In this document: positions 26,440 through 39,000 of the stretch, in pieces
How positions within the stretch are numbered: position 1 is the stretch's first letter
Layout of the letters: each line of letters opens with the position of its first letter
From: Paragordius varius
Taxonomy: Eukaryota; Nematomorpha
Length of the DNA: 64,000 nucleotides
Direction of reading: 5' to 3'
Assembly: GCA_964247055.1 (NCBI GenBank)
Contig: OZ176051.1
Location: forward strand, 5,766,001-5,830,000
Notes under the pieces: generated by a model
Told to the model about the DNA's origin: nothing
The model's database searches: none
Seen by the model: only the letters and a program-made list of their open reading frames with translations
Position numbers and translations under genes: made by a program

Positions 26440-26790
26440 TTTAGTTTTTAGCGAAATTTTGTTGAAGCGTACTTCTTCCTTTTTTTAGGCATAAACGATA
26501 TAAAAAAGCTTTTAGATATTAATTTGATGATGATGAAAATTTTTATCACTTCACAATTTAGATTAAAAATTCGTTTAATAATGTATGTCAAATATAGTTT
26601 TATATAAAAATTCACTAAATTTTGAAAGTAAGCAAACCATTAAAGACATCATAAAATTATATAAAAAAAGTGTTTTTACTATATCTAAAAGCGTTTTTTT
26701 ACCGTTTCCATTATGCCTAAAAATAGCAGGAAGAACGCTTAAACAAAATTTGCTAAAAATTCAATATTCTAAAAGTATTCAATTTTTTAA
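26440..26790. repeat. Small inverted repeat (fold-back)
   Basis: 26455-26520 (agcgaaattttgttgaagcg ... ggcataaacg) is the approximate reverse complement of 26690-26765 (ccattatgcctaaaaatag ... caaaatttgctaaaa). The middle about 170 bp is not duplicated. The open frame at 26585-26815 falls in this repeat and is not considered a gene. Confidence 0.6.
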
Positions 26791-27570
26791 AAAAAATTTT
26801 TTTTATAAAATTTAGATTATAATCAAAAATTTTAATGCGGAATTCCATCTTTTTTGCGTTTATTTTAAAAGAATTAGCCCGTTTAGAAGAGCAAAAAATT
26901 TGAAACTTTAGGAGCCCACCTTAAAAATTAAAATATTAAATATTGTTTTGCTTTTAATAAGTAGTTCATGATATATTTTAGTGACTTTTTAAAATGAAGC
27001 GTTTAACTTTCATCAAAAAAATTTAATTACAAAAAATATGGTCAAATTTTGCCATTTTCTGATATGGAGCACTTAGCACAAATGTAATAACAATATCACT
27101 CGTATGGACCAACACCAAAAAAACCATGCCTGCCACATTTTTCTATCAGAATATATTTATTTCATCAGGTATTTTTTCATGACCACCGATGTACACTGTG
27201 TTATTGTATGGATAAACATGAAAGTCAAAATTAAGCCATATAATAAATATGTGTGCAATAGCTAAATACAAAATAATGCAAACCACTTCTTCTGTTTATA
27301 TTATTTTATTTTAAACCATTTATATCGTTGGATTCAAAAAACATTTTGTCAAAATATTGTAAAAATGGTCGCGAAGTAGTATGATATGGACCAAACATGA
27401 AATTTTATCTATTTTTATTTTATAGTTTTTATTAATATAAAAACATAGTTTCTCAGTTGGAATCGAATTGTTAATAACATGTTGAAAATTATCCATCAAA
27501 TTACACTTATTCCTTTTTGGGATAGTTGTCTACTCCAGGACTATTTTAATATTAGCAACCCATGACCTCT

Positions 27571-27982
27571 TGGGGTAGTTTTATATCCGAGAACGATTTA
27601 AAATTTAAATATATTAAAAAAACCGGAATTTAAAAATGTGGTTTCTTTAGCATTTGGGCACATTATACAAAAAAATTTTTAAAAAAATGGCCTATTTTTT
27701 ATATTTTTTTGTAAATTTCTGGTGCAACAGGGAAATAACTATATATGGTTAAAAATGTTAATAAGAACTTTGAAAAGCTTTCAAGGTACATTTTACCGGA
27801 TTTAATATCAGCTGTTTGTTTCCATCGTGTTTTATGTCCCAATTTTAAACTTTAGAAGTGAGAAAACTGTAAAATATAAGCTATAATACACGAGAACACT
27901 GAGAATTAAATTTTAACTAAAATAACTTTCAAAACTATAGTTTATTTACTTAATTGGGTTCTGGGATATAAAACTTCCCCAA
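27571..27982. mobile_element. MITE family B, copy 1
   Basis: Left end ttggggtagttttatatcc, right end gatataaaacttccccaa. It shares internal blocks such as aactatagtttatttac with copies at 30548-31002, 52440-52900 and 56395-56695. Non-coding. Confidence 0.7.
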
Positions 27983-28135
27983 TATCTCAACTAGCAATAA
28001 TTGAAAAGGTTATAAAGTGCTAATCCTAAATTTTTAAGTGTTTTATAGGTGAAACAATATATTATCTAATATAAAAATTTTTAGTGGTAAATATGTCTTT
28101 TGTTACACTATCAACAAAACTATCATTTAGAGTTT

Positions 28136-28426
28136 AGAGGGTCCAACACATCGCCCTCCAAGACTTTATATGCTGCCCGCGAAAAATTTAGTGCAAAAAA
28201 TGCAAACTATGCTCACGAAATATTTAATAAAATTAATATTAAACAATTTTTCTAAATTAATCTATCCAGTTGGCAGGAAGTATAAAAATGCTATATATTT
28301 GTATTTCCCAGGTTTATGTGTTAAATCGAAGAAATTATTTATAAATGCCCATATATATTCCGAATGCGGCCAGTTTGATGTTTGTGTGTATGCGGCCCGC
28401 GAAGGCATTTGCGTTGGATATCCCTG
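28136..28426. mobile_element. hAT-like MITE (CAGGGGTGTCCAAC ends), copy 2
   Basis: Left end gagggtccaacac, right end gcgttggatatccctg, with GC-rich subterminal tgcccgcg and gcggcccgcg blocks as in the copy at 7133. The flanks share tttaga. The open frames here have no protein-like content. Confidence 0.65.
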
Positions 28427-28987
28427 CTTTAGATCAACTATGCATTTTATATGAAGCATATTTTAATTTGATTTCCTATTTAACCGTTATAAAATAAACG
28501 ATTAACAACTTGTAATTTACCATTGTTACCTAGGTTATAAATCATTGTTTTTTATATCTATTTGTTTAGATGTGACATCAAATAAAAATTGTCTAATAAT
28601 TTACCATTTTATGCTGGTTTTATTGCGTAGAATAAATATTGGTAAATACATTATAAAATCGATTCAAACTACTCCCAAGAAAAATTTATATTTTTATCAT
28701 AAAATATAAAGATTAGTTTAAACACCATTTAAGGAACAAAATCACTTGTTAAACATAGTTTGAAGTAATTTTATTAATGATAGTGAATTTTTATTTGATT
28801 CCGAAGACATGTCTAATTTAAATTATTCTTTAAATTTAAAATTATTAGGAAAAACCAATGTATCTATATATTTATAAAAATGGAAAATGCTGGCTTTATG
28901 ATCTGTTTCCGAAAAACCAGTAAACCCATTCAAATCCAAATATCGACAACATATAATCATTAATGAATGCCCCGAAAATAGCTTCGT

Positions 28988-29447
28988 CCTTTTTTGAATT
29001 AGGCCCCCAGTTCGGGCTCACCCGTGTAAAAAATGCGTTTTTTTTGAAAACAGAAGTCCACAAAAATTGTGTCTTTGAGACAATTTTCCGGAGAACGTGT
29101 TGCACTTCAAATATGATTTTTGTTTACTTATTTTCGATTGCACCGAACATAGTCGGCTCGCTTTTTTAATTTAGGTCCTCTTTTTACCCGCTCCCCCTGT
29201 AAAATGCCATTTTTTTTCAAAAAAAACAAATCCACAAAAATAATTTTTTGATTCTATTTTTCCCCCAAGTAAACAATATATTAGTATGAATACACCGTTT
29301 TTAAATTCCTATGAGATCATAATTATTTAATAATGTTTCGAAATAATCCACATATATGGATCATTTTATTGTTCCTTTTTTCAAATAGACCCCCCAGAAG
29401 TCCGAAGGACTTTCTCGGGCTGCGTAGCAGCACGAGGTTTACGCTAG
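28988..29447 (+). mobile_element. Helitron-like 3' terminus with tandem internal units
   Basis: Two tandem units (period about 173 bp) begin at 28988 and 29161; a third partial start is at 29374 (cttttttgaattaggcccc type). They lead into a short hairpin at 29399-29411 (agtcc-gaa-ggact) and a strong hairpin at 29414-29436 (ctcg g gctgc gta gcagc a cgag). Eleven bases later the element ends in CTAG (29444-29447) followed by T. A hairpin about 11 nt before CTRR and insertion before T are Helitron hallmarks. The 5' end was not located. Confidence 0.6.
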
Positions 29448-30006
29448 TAATTCAATATTTGATTTATAAAATTATATACCCAAAGTTTCTGAACCAGGTT
29501 AAATAGGGGTACTTATAAAATGGGATATATTTATTATTATCCTATCCAACCTCATTTTAGTATCTAAATTATTAAACAGCACATGCGCACCATCAAAAAT
29601 ATGATGGTATTGGATTCAACATTTAATTAATACTACTGATGTTTGCTATGGTGATTTAATGTGTTTAATTAATTTATACAATCAATAAATATGCAGCCTA
29701 AGTATATGAAGTAATCATTCAAGTCAAAAAATATTAATTTAGGTACAGAAAATCATTATGCTTTTAAAATATAATCAATACATATATAAATAAAATTGTT
29801 TATACCTGTTATTTTTTTTTAATTAAAACATACTTGAAAGCCATTGATATCACTTAACACACAAGTTATTTTTATCATTTTACAATAAATACACTTAAGA
29901 AGCAAACTCATTGGCTATACCGATTTTTTTAAAAAATAAAATATATAGCAACTTTTTATTTATACGATTAATTTAATTAATTTACAACTTTATTCATCGT
30001 AATCTA

Positions 30007-33000
30007 ATGGAATATATTCAATCCTTATATTATAAATATTGCAAGGAAAACAATCTACCGATTGGGAATACTGATCTATTGAATTTTGCCAATTGTCCTG
30101 ATTTTATGAACTATTTGGATGATAATGACCCATTAAAGAACTATCGACAACAATTTAATATTCCTGATATAACAACCCTTGGTAAAAGTCAACAAGGTTT
30201 TAATTTAATTTTTACAACTTGTATATATATATATAATTTTCTTCCCAACATTATAACCAGATCCGACTCACTACATTTTACTGATATAGCTAGCCTTCAT
30301 CTTTGTTTTTTGTTATAACATTTGAAAAATTAATGAATTCGATGTATAAGTATGGGAAGTTTTCCGTATTTTTATATAATTAACATCTGGTTTCACAATA
30401 CAATACATAACCTTTTCTCTAAAAGCAGTTACATCTTAACAGAAATTACAATTTTTAGTAGATGATTATCATATAGTGTTTACCATATCTTTTATTCGGA
30501 CATTTATCCGAAATTTGGTACTTTAAACTGCTTTTTATACTCCATTATTTGGGGGTAGTTTTATAAACCTGATCGATTGAAATTTAAATATCTTAAAAAG
30601 TATTAAAGGTATTAAGCCGAATAAAATATGATTTCTTTGGCCTTTTGGCGAATTATACAAAAACAATTTAAAAAATGTAAAATTCTAAAAAAATATTTTA
30701 AATTTTTTTGCCGCCATTTTTTTCTATAATTTTTTTTAAATCGCTAATACAGGCAATAATTGTTTATTACGGTTAGAAAATTTCAATAATTTAAGCCTTC
30801 AGGCTACATTTTAACTCAAAAACTTGATATATTTTGATTTTATAATCAGCTGTTCGTTCTAGAGGTCACAAACACTGTAAAAAATATAACTTTCATTATC
30901 TAATGCATGGGAACAATATTAAATAATTAAATTTTAACTAAAATACTTTCAAAACTGTAGTTTATTTACCAAATTGAGCTGTGTGATATTAAACTACCCC
31001 AATATGTAAACTAGCACAAAAAAGTGAAAAGGTAATGAAGTGTTAATTAATTTTCATTATGGAATTTATTTAAAACCAATCTTGTGAGATAGCTATTGTT
31101 TTTATGGTTTTTTACATATGTTTGATAAAGTATCAAATTTTTATTACCATTTAAATTTTATTATTGTAATTCTAAACTTTTTGATGTAATTACAATCCCG
31201 CTGGTGGTTTCAATAAATAACATATTTACAGTAATTCATAGAAATAAATACTGTATTTCCAATATGTGTGGCATTTTTTTACGTTTACAAGTTGTTTCAG
31301 CTGTATATTAATAATTACATGTACATATATATTTATCTGTACATATATGTCCCTTTTCGGTACACATATATGAGAGATACAATAACATTGCAATATGTCC
31401 CTACTCGCTACATATCTTATTAGGGAACTCATTGCATATGTGTTGTGCATACTTCGATAATTAATTTTTTAAGTTTGATATATAATTTTTTTTATAAAAA
31501 ATAGGTTTTTATGAATTTATTTAAGGAAGGAGATATTTAGAATTTATGTATAGCTTTTTTGAAGAAGATAGTACAGCTGAAAGTTTGCCATCAACATCAG
31601 ATTCAAACTATGGGAACACAATAATAACTCAGACTCCGAGGATCAAAAAAAGTATTTTTTCATCGTCATTTTAGGGCAGTATTGGTAAGGTGACCAGATT
31701 TTTTGAAGGAAAAAGCGGGACAAATCTGAGAAGGGGGAGGGTCATTGGGGGGTACAACCAAAAATTTTTATACAAAAAATTTATTGTAATATATTTTTAT
31801 TTTTAAAACAAATACATTGTAAATATAAAAAAATTTGTACTTTACAGGTTGTTTGTACCTTATTCAATAAATTTACTGCACGAACAAAGGGTGAAGTGAT
31901 GTAATATTCTAGAAAAAAATAATAAAGACGAAATCATCACAAAGTGCGCTGGGTGATGCAAGAAGCGGCACAAAAAATATTTTTAACAATTTAGCGAATA
32001 ATCTTAATCAAAACATTATTGGCAGATACACAACGCTATTCAAACAGCTACTGATTTGTTACCCCTGGATGTGAAAAATATAGATGTTAAAATGCTTGGA
32101 TATTGTAGAACTGTTGATAAGCTCTTTTGCCAGCGATTGAAATATTTATAAAAATGTGATCTCCTAGAATCCTATTTTTTATCACAGAACAATGGTCAAA
32201 ATTCCAAGTCAAAAAAGGAAAATAATTTTATACCATTACCTAATCGCAATATTATAAAGCATCCAAAAAAACAAGGCTTAATGAATAGCCAGAATATAAA
32301 AATGTTTTATACAAACAGAAACGATTATTTGGTAGACAAGACGGTGCACAATGACACTTTTTTATGAAGTCTCATTGTTAAATAAATATATTGAATGAAA
32401 ACTTATATTATGGACAACAGAAAAAAATACGTAGGATAGAAATGGTTAATAATCATTTTTAAACAAATTATGTTCCATACAATAATATTTTAATTGTAGA
32501 ATTTGCATTATCTTTACCTGAACCACTGCTATTGAACGCGTTTTTCCACAGTAAATTAAGTAAGGACAAGGAATCAAATTTAAATGTTGAATAAGTGCCA
32601 TTTTATGTGTTTAAATATAATTTGAAAAATTATGAAGACTTATACAATATTTTAAGTAATTTTGTTTATTTTTTAACATATTTATAAAAATATAAGAAAA
32701 TATTTTATTCTTTGGTATAATTTTTGTTTGAGTGAATGCGTTTTAGCAGATTGTCATCATTTTTTAGTCTTCACAAGAATTTGTCAAATTATATTTGACA
32801 GATAAAACGGCCTTTAAAGGTTCAACAGTTAATTTTGATTTTTCCGATGTCCACACCTGATTTACTGTGGAAAAAACGCGCTCAGTAGCAGCGTTGGTTC
32901 CAGGTAAAGATAGTAAAAATTCCACAATTATTTTTCTATTATTGTATGTATTATAGTTGGCTTCAAAATGATGAAATATTTCCAACCATTTCTTTTCTAC

Positions 33001-36000
33001 CGTATATTTTTTTGTCCATAATTTAAGTTTTTCATTATTAATATATCTATTAACTAAGAATTTTTGGGGACAGATATAATCAAATGATTTTTTAACATCG
33101 CACCAATTAGATTTTGGTTTTGATGTTATCCAATGAAAATGATCAATTTCATTGAATTGCGTCGTCCAGTCTTCCAAATAATCTTTACAGTTTGTATAAA
33201 ACATTTTTATATGGTACAGGATATCTTGGCGATTTATTAAGCCTTGTTTTTCTAAATTATTTATATTGCGGATGGTTAATGGTATAAAATTATTTTCTAA
33301 CCTTTCTTGACATTGGAATTATGTTCTAACTTAATTGACTAATTCAATTGCCGAAATTTTGTCACCTTCTATCAATTTAATAACATTTTGAAAGAGAGAA
33401 GCTTAATTATGTAGGGACTCTAACCATATTTTTGAAGAATCACTTTCAAAAAATTTTCCAAAGTTGTAGGACATTTGTCCTGTGATAAAAAATAGGATTT
33501 TAAAGGATCATACATTTTTAAAATTCTTTCGATAGCTGGCAGAAAAGCTAACCAACGAGTTTTACAATATCCAAGCATTTTTTGATATTGAACTTCTGCA
33601 TTTTCACAGAATTCCTTAAGCGTTTCAACGCGTACCCTGTGTACATAAAAAAGATATATTTTAATAACTAAATTTTCCACATCTAGGGGTAACAAATCAG
33701 TAGCTGTTTGAATAGCGTTGTGTAAATGCGCTGCACACCCAACGCCAATAATGTTTTGATTAAGATTATCTGTAATTTATGAAAAATATTTTTTGTTCCA
33801 CTCCTTGCTTTTCCACCGAAGTTCGTAATGGTATCAGAGCAATATGCGATGATTTTGTCTTTTAAATTATTATTATCTTAAAATATTCATTATTGAAGTA
33901 AAACTTATGTCGGAATTTACACCGGGAAGCGAAATAAAATCTAAAATTTTAATTACTCCAGTTTCTGGATCAAAATATCTTATTAAAGTGGGAAATAATT
34001 TTGTTTCCTTGTGAGATGCATCAAATTATAGCGATATGAAATTAATTTTCAGCAAATCTTTTTGTATTTCAGAAAATGCATGTGGCGAAAGGACATTGCA
34101 TTCAATGGCTTCAGCCCTTGTACGGGCACATGTAAATTTTTTATTGAATAAGGTGTGAATAATCTGTGAGGTACAGTTCATAGATCTAAAGGAATGATTG
34201 TGATTAACGGCGTGAAAAGATAACACGCCCTCAGCTAGTGCCACATTCTTTTTTTCCTCTCCAAAAGCGGTTTTTCGAAAAAAATCGCTCATTTTGTAAG
34301 ATGATGCCGCCATATCTAAACATTTTATCATGTTTCTGTGTTTCCATATGCTTTGTAATATCATGCTTGCCGCCATGTGCTAGGGTGAATTCCCCCTCGC
34401 ATATAAGACATTTAACAGATGATTCATTCTTCGTTTTTTTGATAAAAGGTAAATCTTTCATTAATTCATCGTTAAATTTATAACCTTGTGCTCATATTTA
34501 TAAACTACTATTAGTATAATAAATATTATATTACCTTAATTTTCTGAAATAAACGTGTAAGGTACCGATTTGTGGTATTAATTTCTCTTTTTAATAATGT
34601 TGGCAAGTAATAAAACTAAAATATTAGTATAATAAATATTATATTACATTAATTTTCTGGAATAAACGTGTAAGGTACCGATTTGTGGTATCAATATTTA
34701 ATCTAGAGATTTAGTAGGAAGGAAAGTGTATAATCATTTAATATAAATTCGAAAAAATTAAATAATAATTTAAAAATAAAAAATTTTAATTTAAAATTTA
34801 TATAGATATTAAAGATATTTAATGATAAAAAATTTAAACGGATAAAAAAAATTTATTTGTATTAAAAATTTTTTTTTTATATAATCGTGAAAAAGCGGGA
34901 CATTTTAAAACGTAGCGGGACGCGGGACAAAGTGTGAAAAAGCGGGACTGTCCCGCCAAAAGCGGGACGTCTGGTCACCTTAAGTATTGGTGTAAAAGAA
35001 CATCCACCTTTTTTCATTACACATGAAAAACCAAGTCGATGGTTTTCGATTTCTTAGATATGTCAGAATCAAGCATAAATCGATTGCGACAAAAGTTATG
35101 CGAGGAGAGTCAATGATCATGACTATACAAATCCAAACAGATGATAATTTGAAATTACAGAAATATCTCACTGATATCATCAAAGATAAGAATCAAATAT
35201 ATTTGGAATTAACATAAATCGCATATGTGCGCCATAAAACTGGTATAAAAATTAAATTATACAAATCTAAATATTGTTTTGATTAGATTTCGCATGATGT
35301 ATTGGAGCGTTATCTTACACAATATAATCATCCGGTGAAATCACTTTCCTGGCATCTTTAAGAAAACTGCTAAACCTGCAGCGTCATAACTGCCGATTTT
35401 TATTTCATACTTTACCACCCCTAAAATAAAATAAATAGATTACCGGAAATTCCAATCATACACAATAAAGATACGTTAGGAGATTTGGGTCGTCTTTTTA
35501 TAACCACAGATTTTCCCGAGGGGGCCCACCCATAACAACTTTTAGTATTTATATTAAATCCACATTCATCCACATAAAAAAGAACCATGTATAACTGATA
35601 TTATCAATGACAATAATCATATTTGGAGGAAATTTAGAAATATATTCTGGAAAACTTCACCGTTTCCTGACCCACCCTTTGAAAATGTTTGAAACACATG
35701 AATATGACATACAAAAGAGGTTATTTGAACCCATACATCGTAAAACGCCCCTAAATTTAGACAAACGATTTCAATATGCCAGGGAAGTATTACAAAAAGA
35801 CATGGATCTTTTTTATGTGGATGAATGTGGATTTAATATAAATACTAAAAGTTGTTATGGGTGGATCCCCTCGGGAAAATCTGTGGTTATAAAAAGACGA
35901 TCCAAATCTCCTAACGTATCTTTATTGTGTATGATTGGAATTTTGGTAATCTATTTATTTTATTTTAGGGGTGGTAAAGTATGAAATAAAAATCGGCAGT

Positions 36001-39000
36001 TATGACGGTGCAGGTTTTAGCAGTTTTCTTGAAGATGCCAGGAAAGTGATTTAACCGGATGATTATATTATGTTAGTTAACGCTCCGATACATCATGCGA
36101 AATCTAATCAAAACAATATTTAAATTTGTTTATACCAGTTTTATTGCGCACACATGCGATTTATGTTAATTCCAAATATATTTGATCCTTATCTTTGATG
36201 ATATCAGTGAAAATTTTCTGTAACTTCGAATTATCATATTTCCTCTTTCGGCCCTGATTAGTGATGATCAACTCTCCTCACATAAACTTTTGTCGCAATT
36301 TATTTATGCTTGATTCTGATCTATCTAAGAAATCACAAACCATCGACTTGGTTTTTCATTGTGTAATGGAAAAATGTGGATGGCTTTTTATATCATCTTT
36401 TATATCAATACTGCCCTAAAATAACGATGAAAAAATACTTTTTTTGATCTCCGGAGTCTTAATTATTTAGGTGTTCCCATAGTTTGAATCTGATGTTGAT
36501 ATCATATGTACTATCTTCTTCAAAAAATTACATAAATTCCAAATATCTCCTCACTTAAATAAATTGATAACAACTTAATTTTTTATAACTAAAATTATAT
36601 ATCAAACTATTAATTATCGAAATATGCACACATAACATACTGATTAAAACCTAATTTTTATAAAAAAATTATATATCAAACTTAAAAAATAAATTATCGA
36701 AGTATGCACAACACATATGCAATGTTATTATATGAAATGTAGCGACATATTTTAAATATTAAAAATATATTTATCACAATTTAGAACTTGAAAACAATAC
36801 ATCAATCTATTTAAATGGTAACTCCCTCGGATTGCAACCAAAACAAGGCATCGAAAATTTAAACAAAGAAATACAAAAATGGGCTGAATGGTTTATTTTT
36901 ATTAAAAAAAACATATTTAAATCAAATATAATAAGCTGAACTATCCAGTTAATATTTACGTAATATATATCAATCTCGACATAGGGGTTCTCTCGGCTAT
37001 TTTCATCAGATGTCTAATCAAGATCTAAAATGGACGGAATGCGAAGAAAGCCTAAAAGAGGGATGTGCTTATCTTATAGGTAATTATTTAAACATGTGGG
37101 TTAATTAGTTTTAACTAAATTTTTTCCTATCAACGATTATAATTAATTATAAAAAGCATCGTGCCTTTTTAGTATAATTTATAGTTAATTAAGAATTTTC
37201 GCATAACCTAAAAAATATGATCGTTTTCATTATAGCCTTATGATATTATACATTATATATATTAATGAAGAAAGATCGATATTAATGCATCTATAAAATT
37301 ATCTTATTAAATATTTTTTTGAAATTTACAACATTGGATAGGACCGGAACCGGCTCGTGTTATAGTTTAAACCCGTCTGTTTAAAAAATTAAACCAGGGT
37401 TTTTTTTCCACTAATCACACCAATTTCTTCTCAAATCTCAGAAATATTGGTTTGGTCTCGTTAACCGAAATTATTTTAATAAATACCAAAATAGTTTATA
37501 AACAAAACAAGATCTTCACAGTGTAAATCCCCAAACTTTCTAAATTTTTTGTAGTTTTGTTGCATTTTTTTAAAAAACATGATTTTACGGACTTTTAATA
37601 TTTTAGAAATGTGGAAAAACTCATTTTTATTTGTGGTGCGCACAAAAGTATTTTTTGGAATTTTTAGTTAATAACACGACAAACAGTTCAAAAAATATTT
37701 AAAAAATATACTTAACTAACAACACTGAAAACAAATAATATAAAATTCATTCTACTATCCATATATACCCACCTATATTATATATTAATTATTGAACTTT
37801 ATCAAAAAAAATATTTCATTCGTGGCTATAAAAATATATAATATATTATCTAGGAGCTGAACCCGATGATGTTGCCTGTCTCAATGCATTAACTGTCAAC
37901 CTTCATCTTTTAATGGTTCCATTTTTAAATATAATGTTACAGAGTTTCTTTTGCCTTCAAATATTTCTTATTTAAGTTCCTTTTTAAATTTTAATACAAT
38001 CTAATTGTTTTGGTTAATAGATATAACTATCCATAAAAACATCATAAAAACCAAAAATTGTTACATTTTTAGCAAAAAATTTTACAGATAATTATCATGC
38101 AACTGAATGTAAAAATATAATTATTAATATAAGTATTAGGATAAAATATAAAAAATTATAACGTTTTTCGGAAATATCCTAGATCCACACATTCTGCATT
38201 TAAAAAACTATCGGAACCGTTTTATAACCATGTGTTGTTTTGTAATTTTGTTCAAAAACGGTTTCAGTTATAATTTTAAACTATATTTGCTCTTTTTAAG
38301 AAAATTTTTATCTAATTTACAACAAATTTTATTTATTCAGTCGTAGTTTCTTTGTGTTTTTATGAAAACGCGTTGTATGTTGATTTTCTAAAGAATTCCT
38401 AGTTGCATGCATGCGATTTTTTAAATAAATATTAATATAACTGTTATAAATACAGTATGCATTTTAATGATTGCTTATTCCACATCAGTGATACTCAAAC
38501 CGCGGCCCGCGGGCCGCATGCGGCCCTAAGAGTGCTTTAAAATTGCCCTTTAACACATAAACGAATTTTCGATTATTTTTCTATTAATTTATTTTCTTTA
38601 GATTTCATTTTGGTATTTTTTTTTTCCAATTCGATATGTAGAAAAATTTCCCTACATTAAAATAATTATAAAATTTTTGCACACGTTCTTTCTGTATTCT
38701 ATTTTCTTTATTTTGAAATTTTTATTGCATTCCTTTTTTGTATTTAAGCAAGCCTTTCACCCAAACTTGCATATACATAATCTTTTCCTAGCTATCCTGC
38801 CTCATTTTATATAACTCATTCCCATAAAATATTTTTCAAATCCACATCATTAAATTTCGACCTGTTTTTTTATAGCATATCAAATATTCCTATTTTTTTG
38901 AAAAAATTTACATAATATTTAACCATAAATATAAAGGATGACATCTAAGGCTAAAAAACGTAAATTATCCGATGAAAATCGCCCTTTAAAAAGTATGGGA

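Larger units (their letters stand above)
25090..27080. repeat. Inverted-repeat element interrupted by a LINE
   Basis: 25095-25290 (gtgctccatatc ... ctcctaaacggactag) and 26850-27075 (cccgtttagaagagc ... gatatggagcac) are reverse complements of one another over about 200 bp. The LINE remnant at 25289-26430 lies between them. A fragment of the same repeat (ctgatatggagcattta) recurs near 55860. Confidence 0.7.
24850..27480. mobile_element. MITE family A, copy 3, split by later insertions
   Basis: The left part (from about 24850, ccctttgattcaaat, then ccaggtctgttcaaaa) and the right part (about 27300-27480, aaaatggtcgcgaagtagta, ending ggaatcgaattgtta) match the two halves of copy 1 at 3155-3721. 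About 2.3 kb of inverted repeats and a LINE separate them. Confidence 0.6.
31686..34982 (-). mobile_element. hAT element, 3297 bp, with perfect 12-bp TIRs and 8-bp target duplication
   Basis: Terminal inverted repeats taaggtgaccag (31686-31697) and ctggtcacctta (34971-34982). Flanking direct repeats agtattgg at 31678-31685 and 34983-34990 are the 8-bp duplication typical of hAT. Subterminal gcgggaca/cgggac motifs recur at both ends. The transposase on the minus strand is broken, and part of it is present again in inverted orientation at the left. Confidence 0.93.
31390..36760. mobile_element. Long palindromic element derived from a Tc1/mariner-type transposon, in KYNU intron 1
   Basis: The left arm (about 31390-31685 plus 34983-35590) and right arm (about 35810-36760) are diverged reverse complements, each about 0.9 kb. 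The outer ends carry ttgtgcatacttcgataatt and its complement; the right end contains this terminus twice. A loop of about 220 bp (35590-35810) is unique. Within each arm the helix-turn-helix part and the catalytic part of the transposase lie in opposite orientations. A hAT element (31686-34982) splits the left arm. Confidence 0.85.

Noticed and set aside
26585-26815. 76-codon open frame
   Set aside because: It lies in a small inverted repeat and is made of Lys/Phe/Ile codons expected from AT-rich DNA.
30182-30318. Continuation of kynureninase exon 1 to the in-frame stop at 30318
   Set aside because: A GT donor at 30182 joins in phase to exon 2 at 36785, restoring the conserved [11 protein letters not shown] region; the read-through has no similarity.
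35607-35984. Separate protein-coding gene
   Set aside because: It is the middle of a Tc1/mariner transposase lying in the loop and arm of a palindromic element; the second catalytic Asp is lost.
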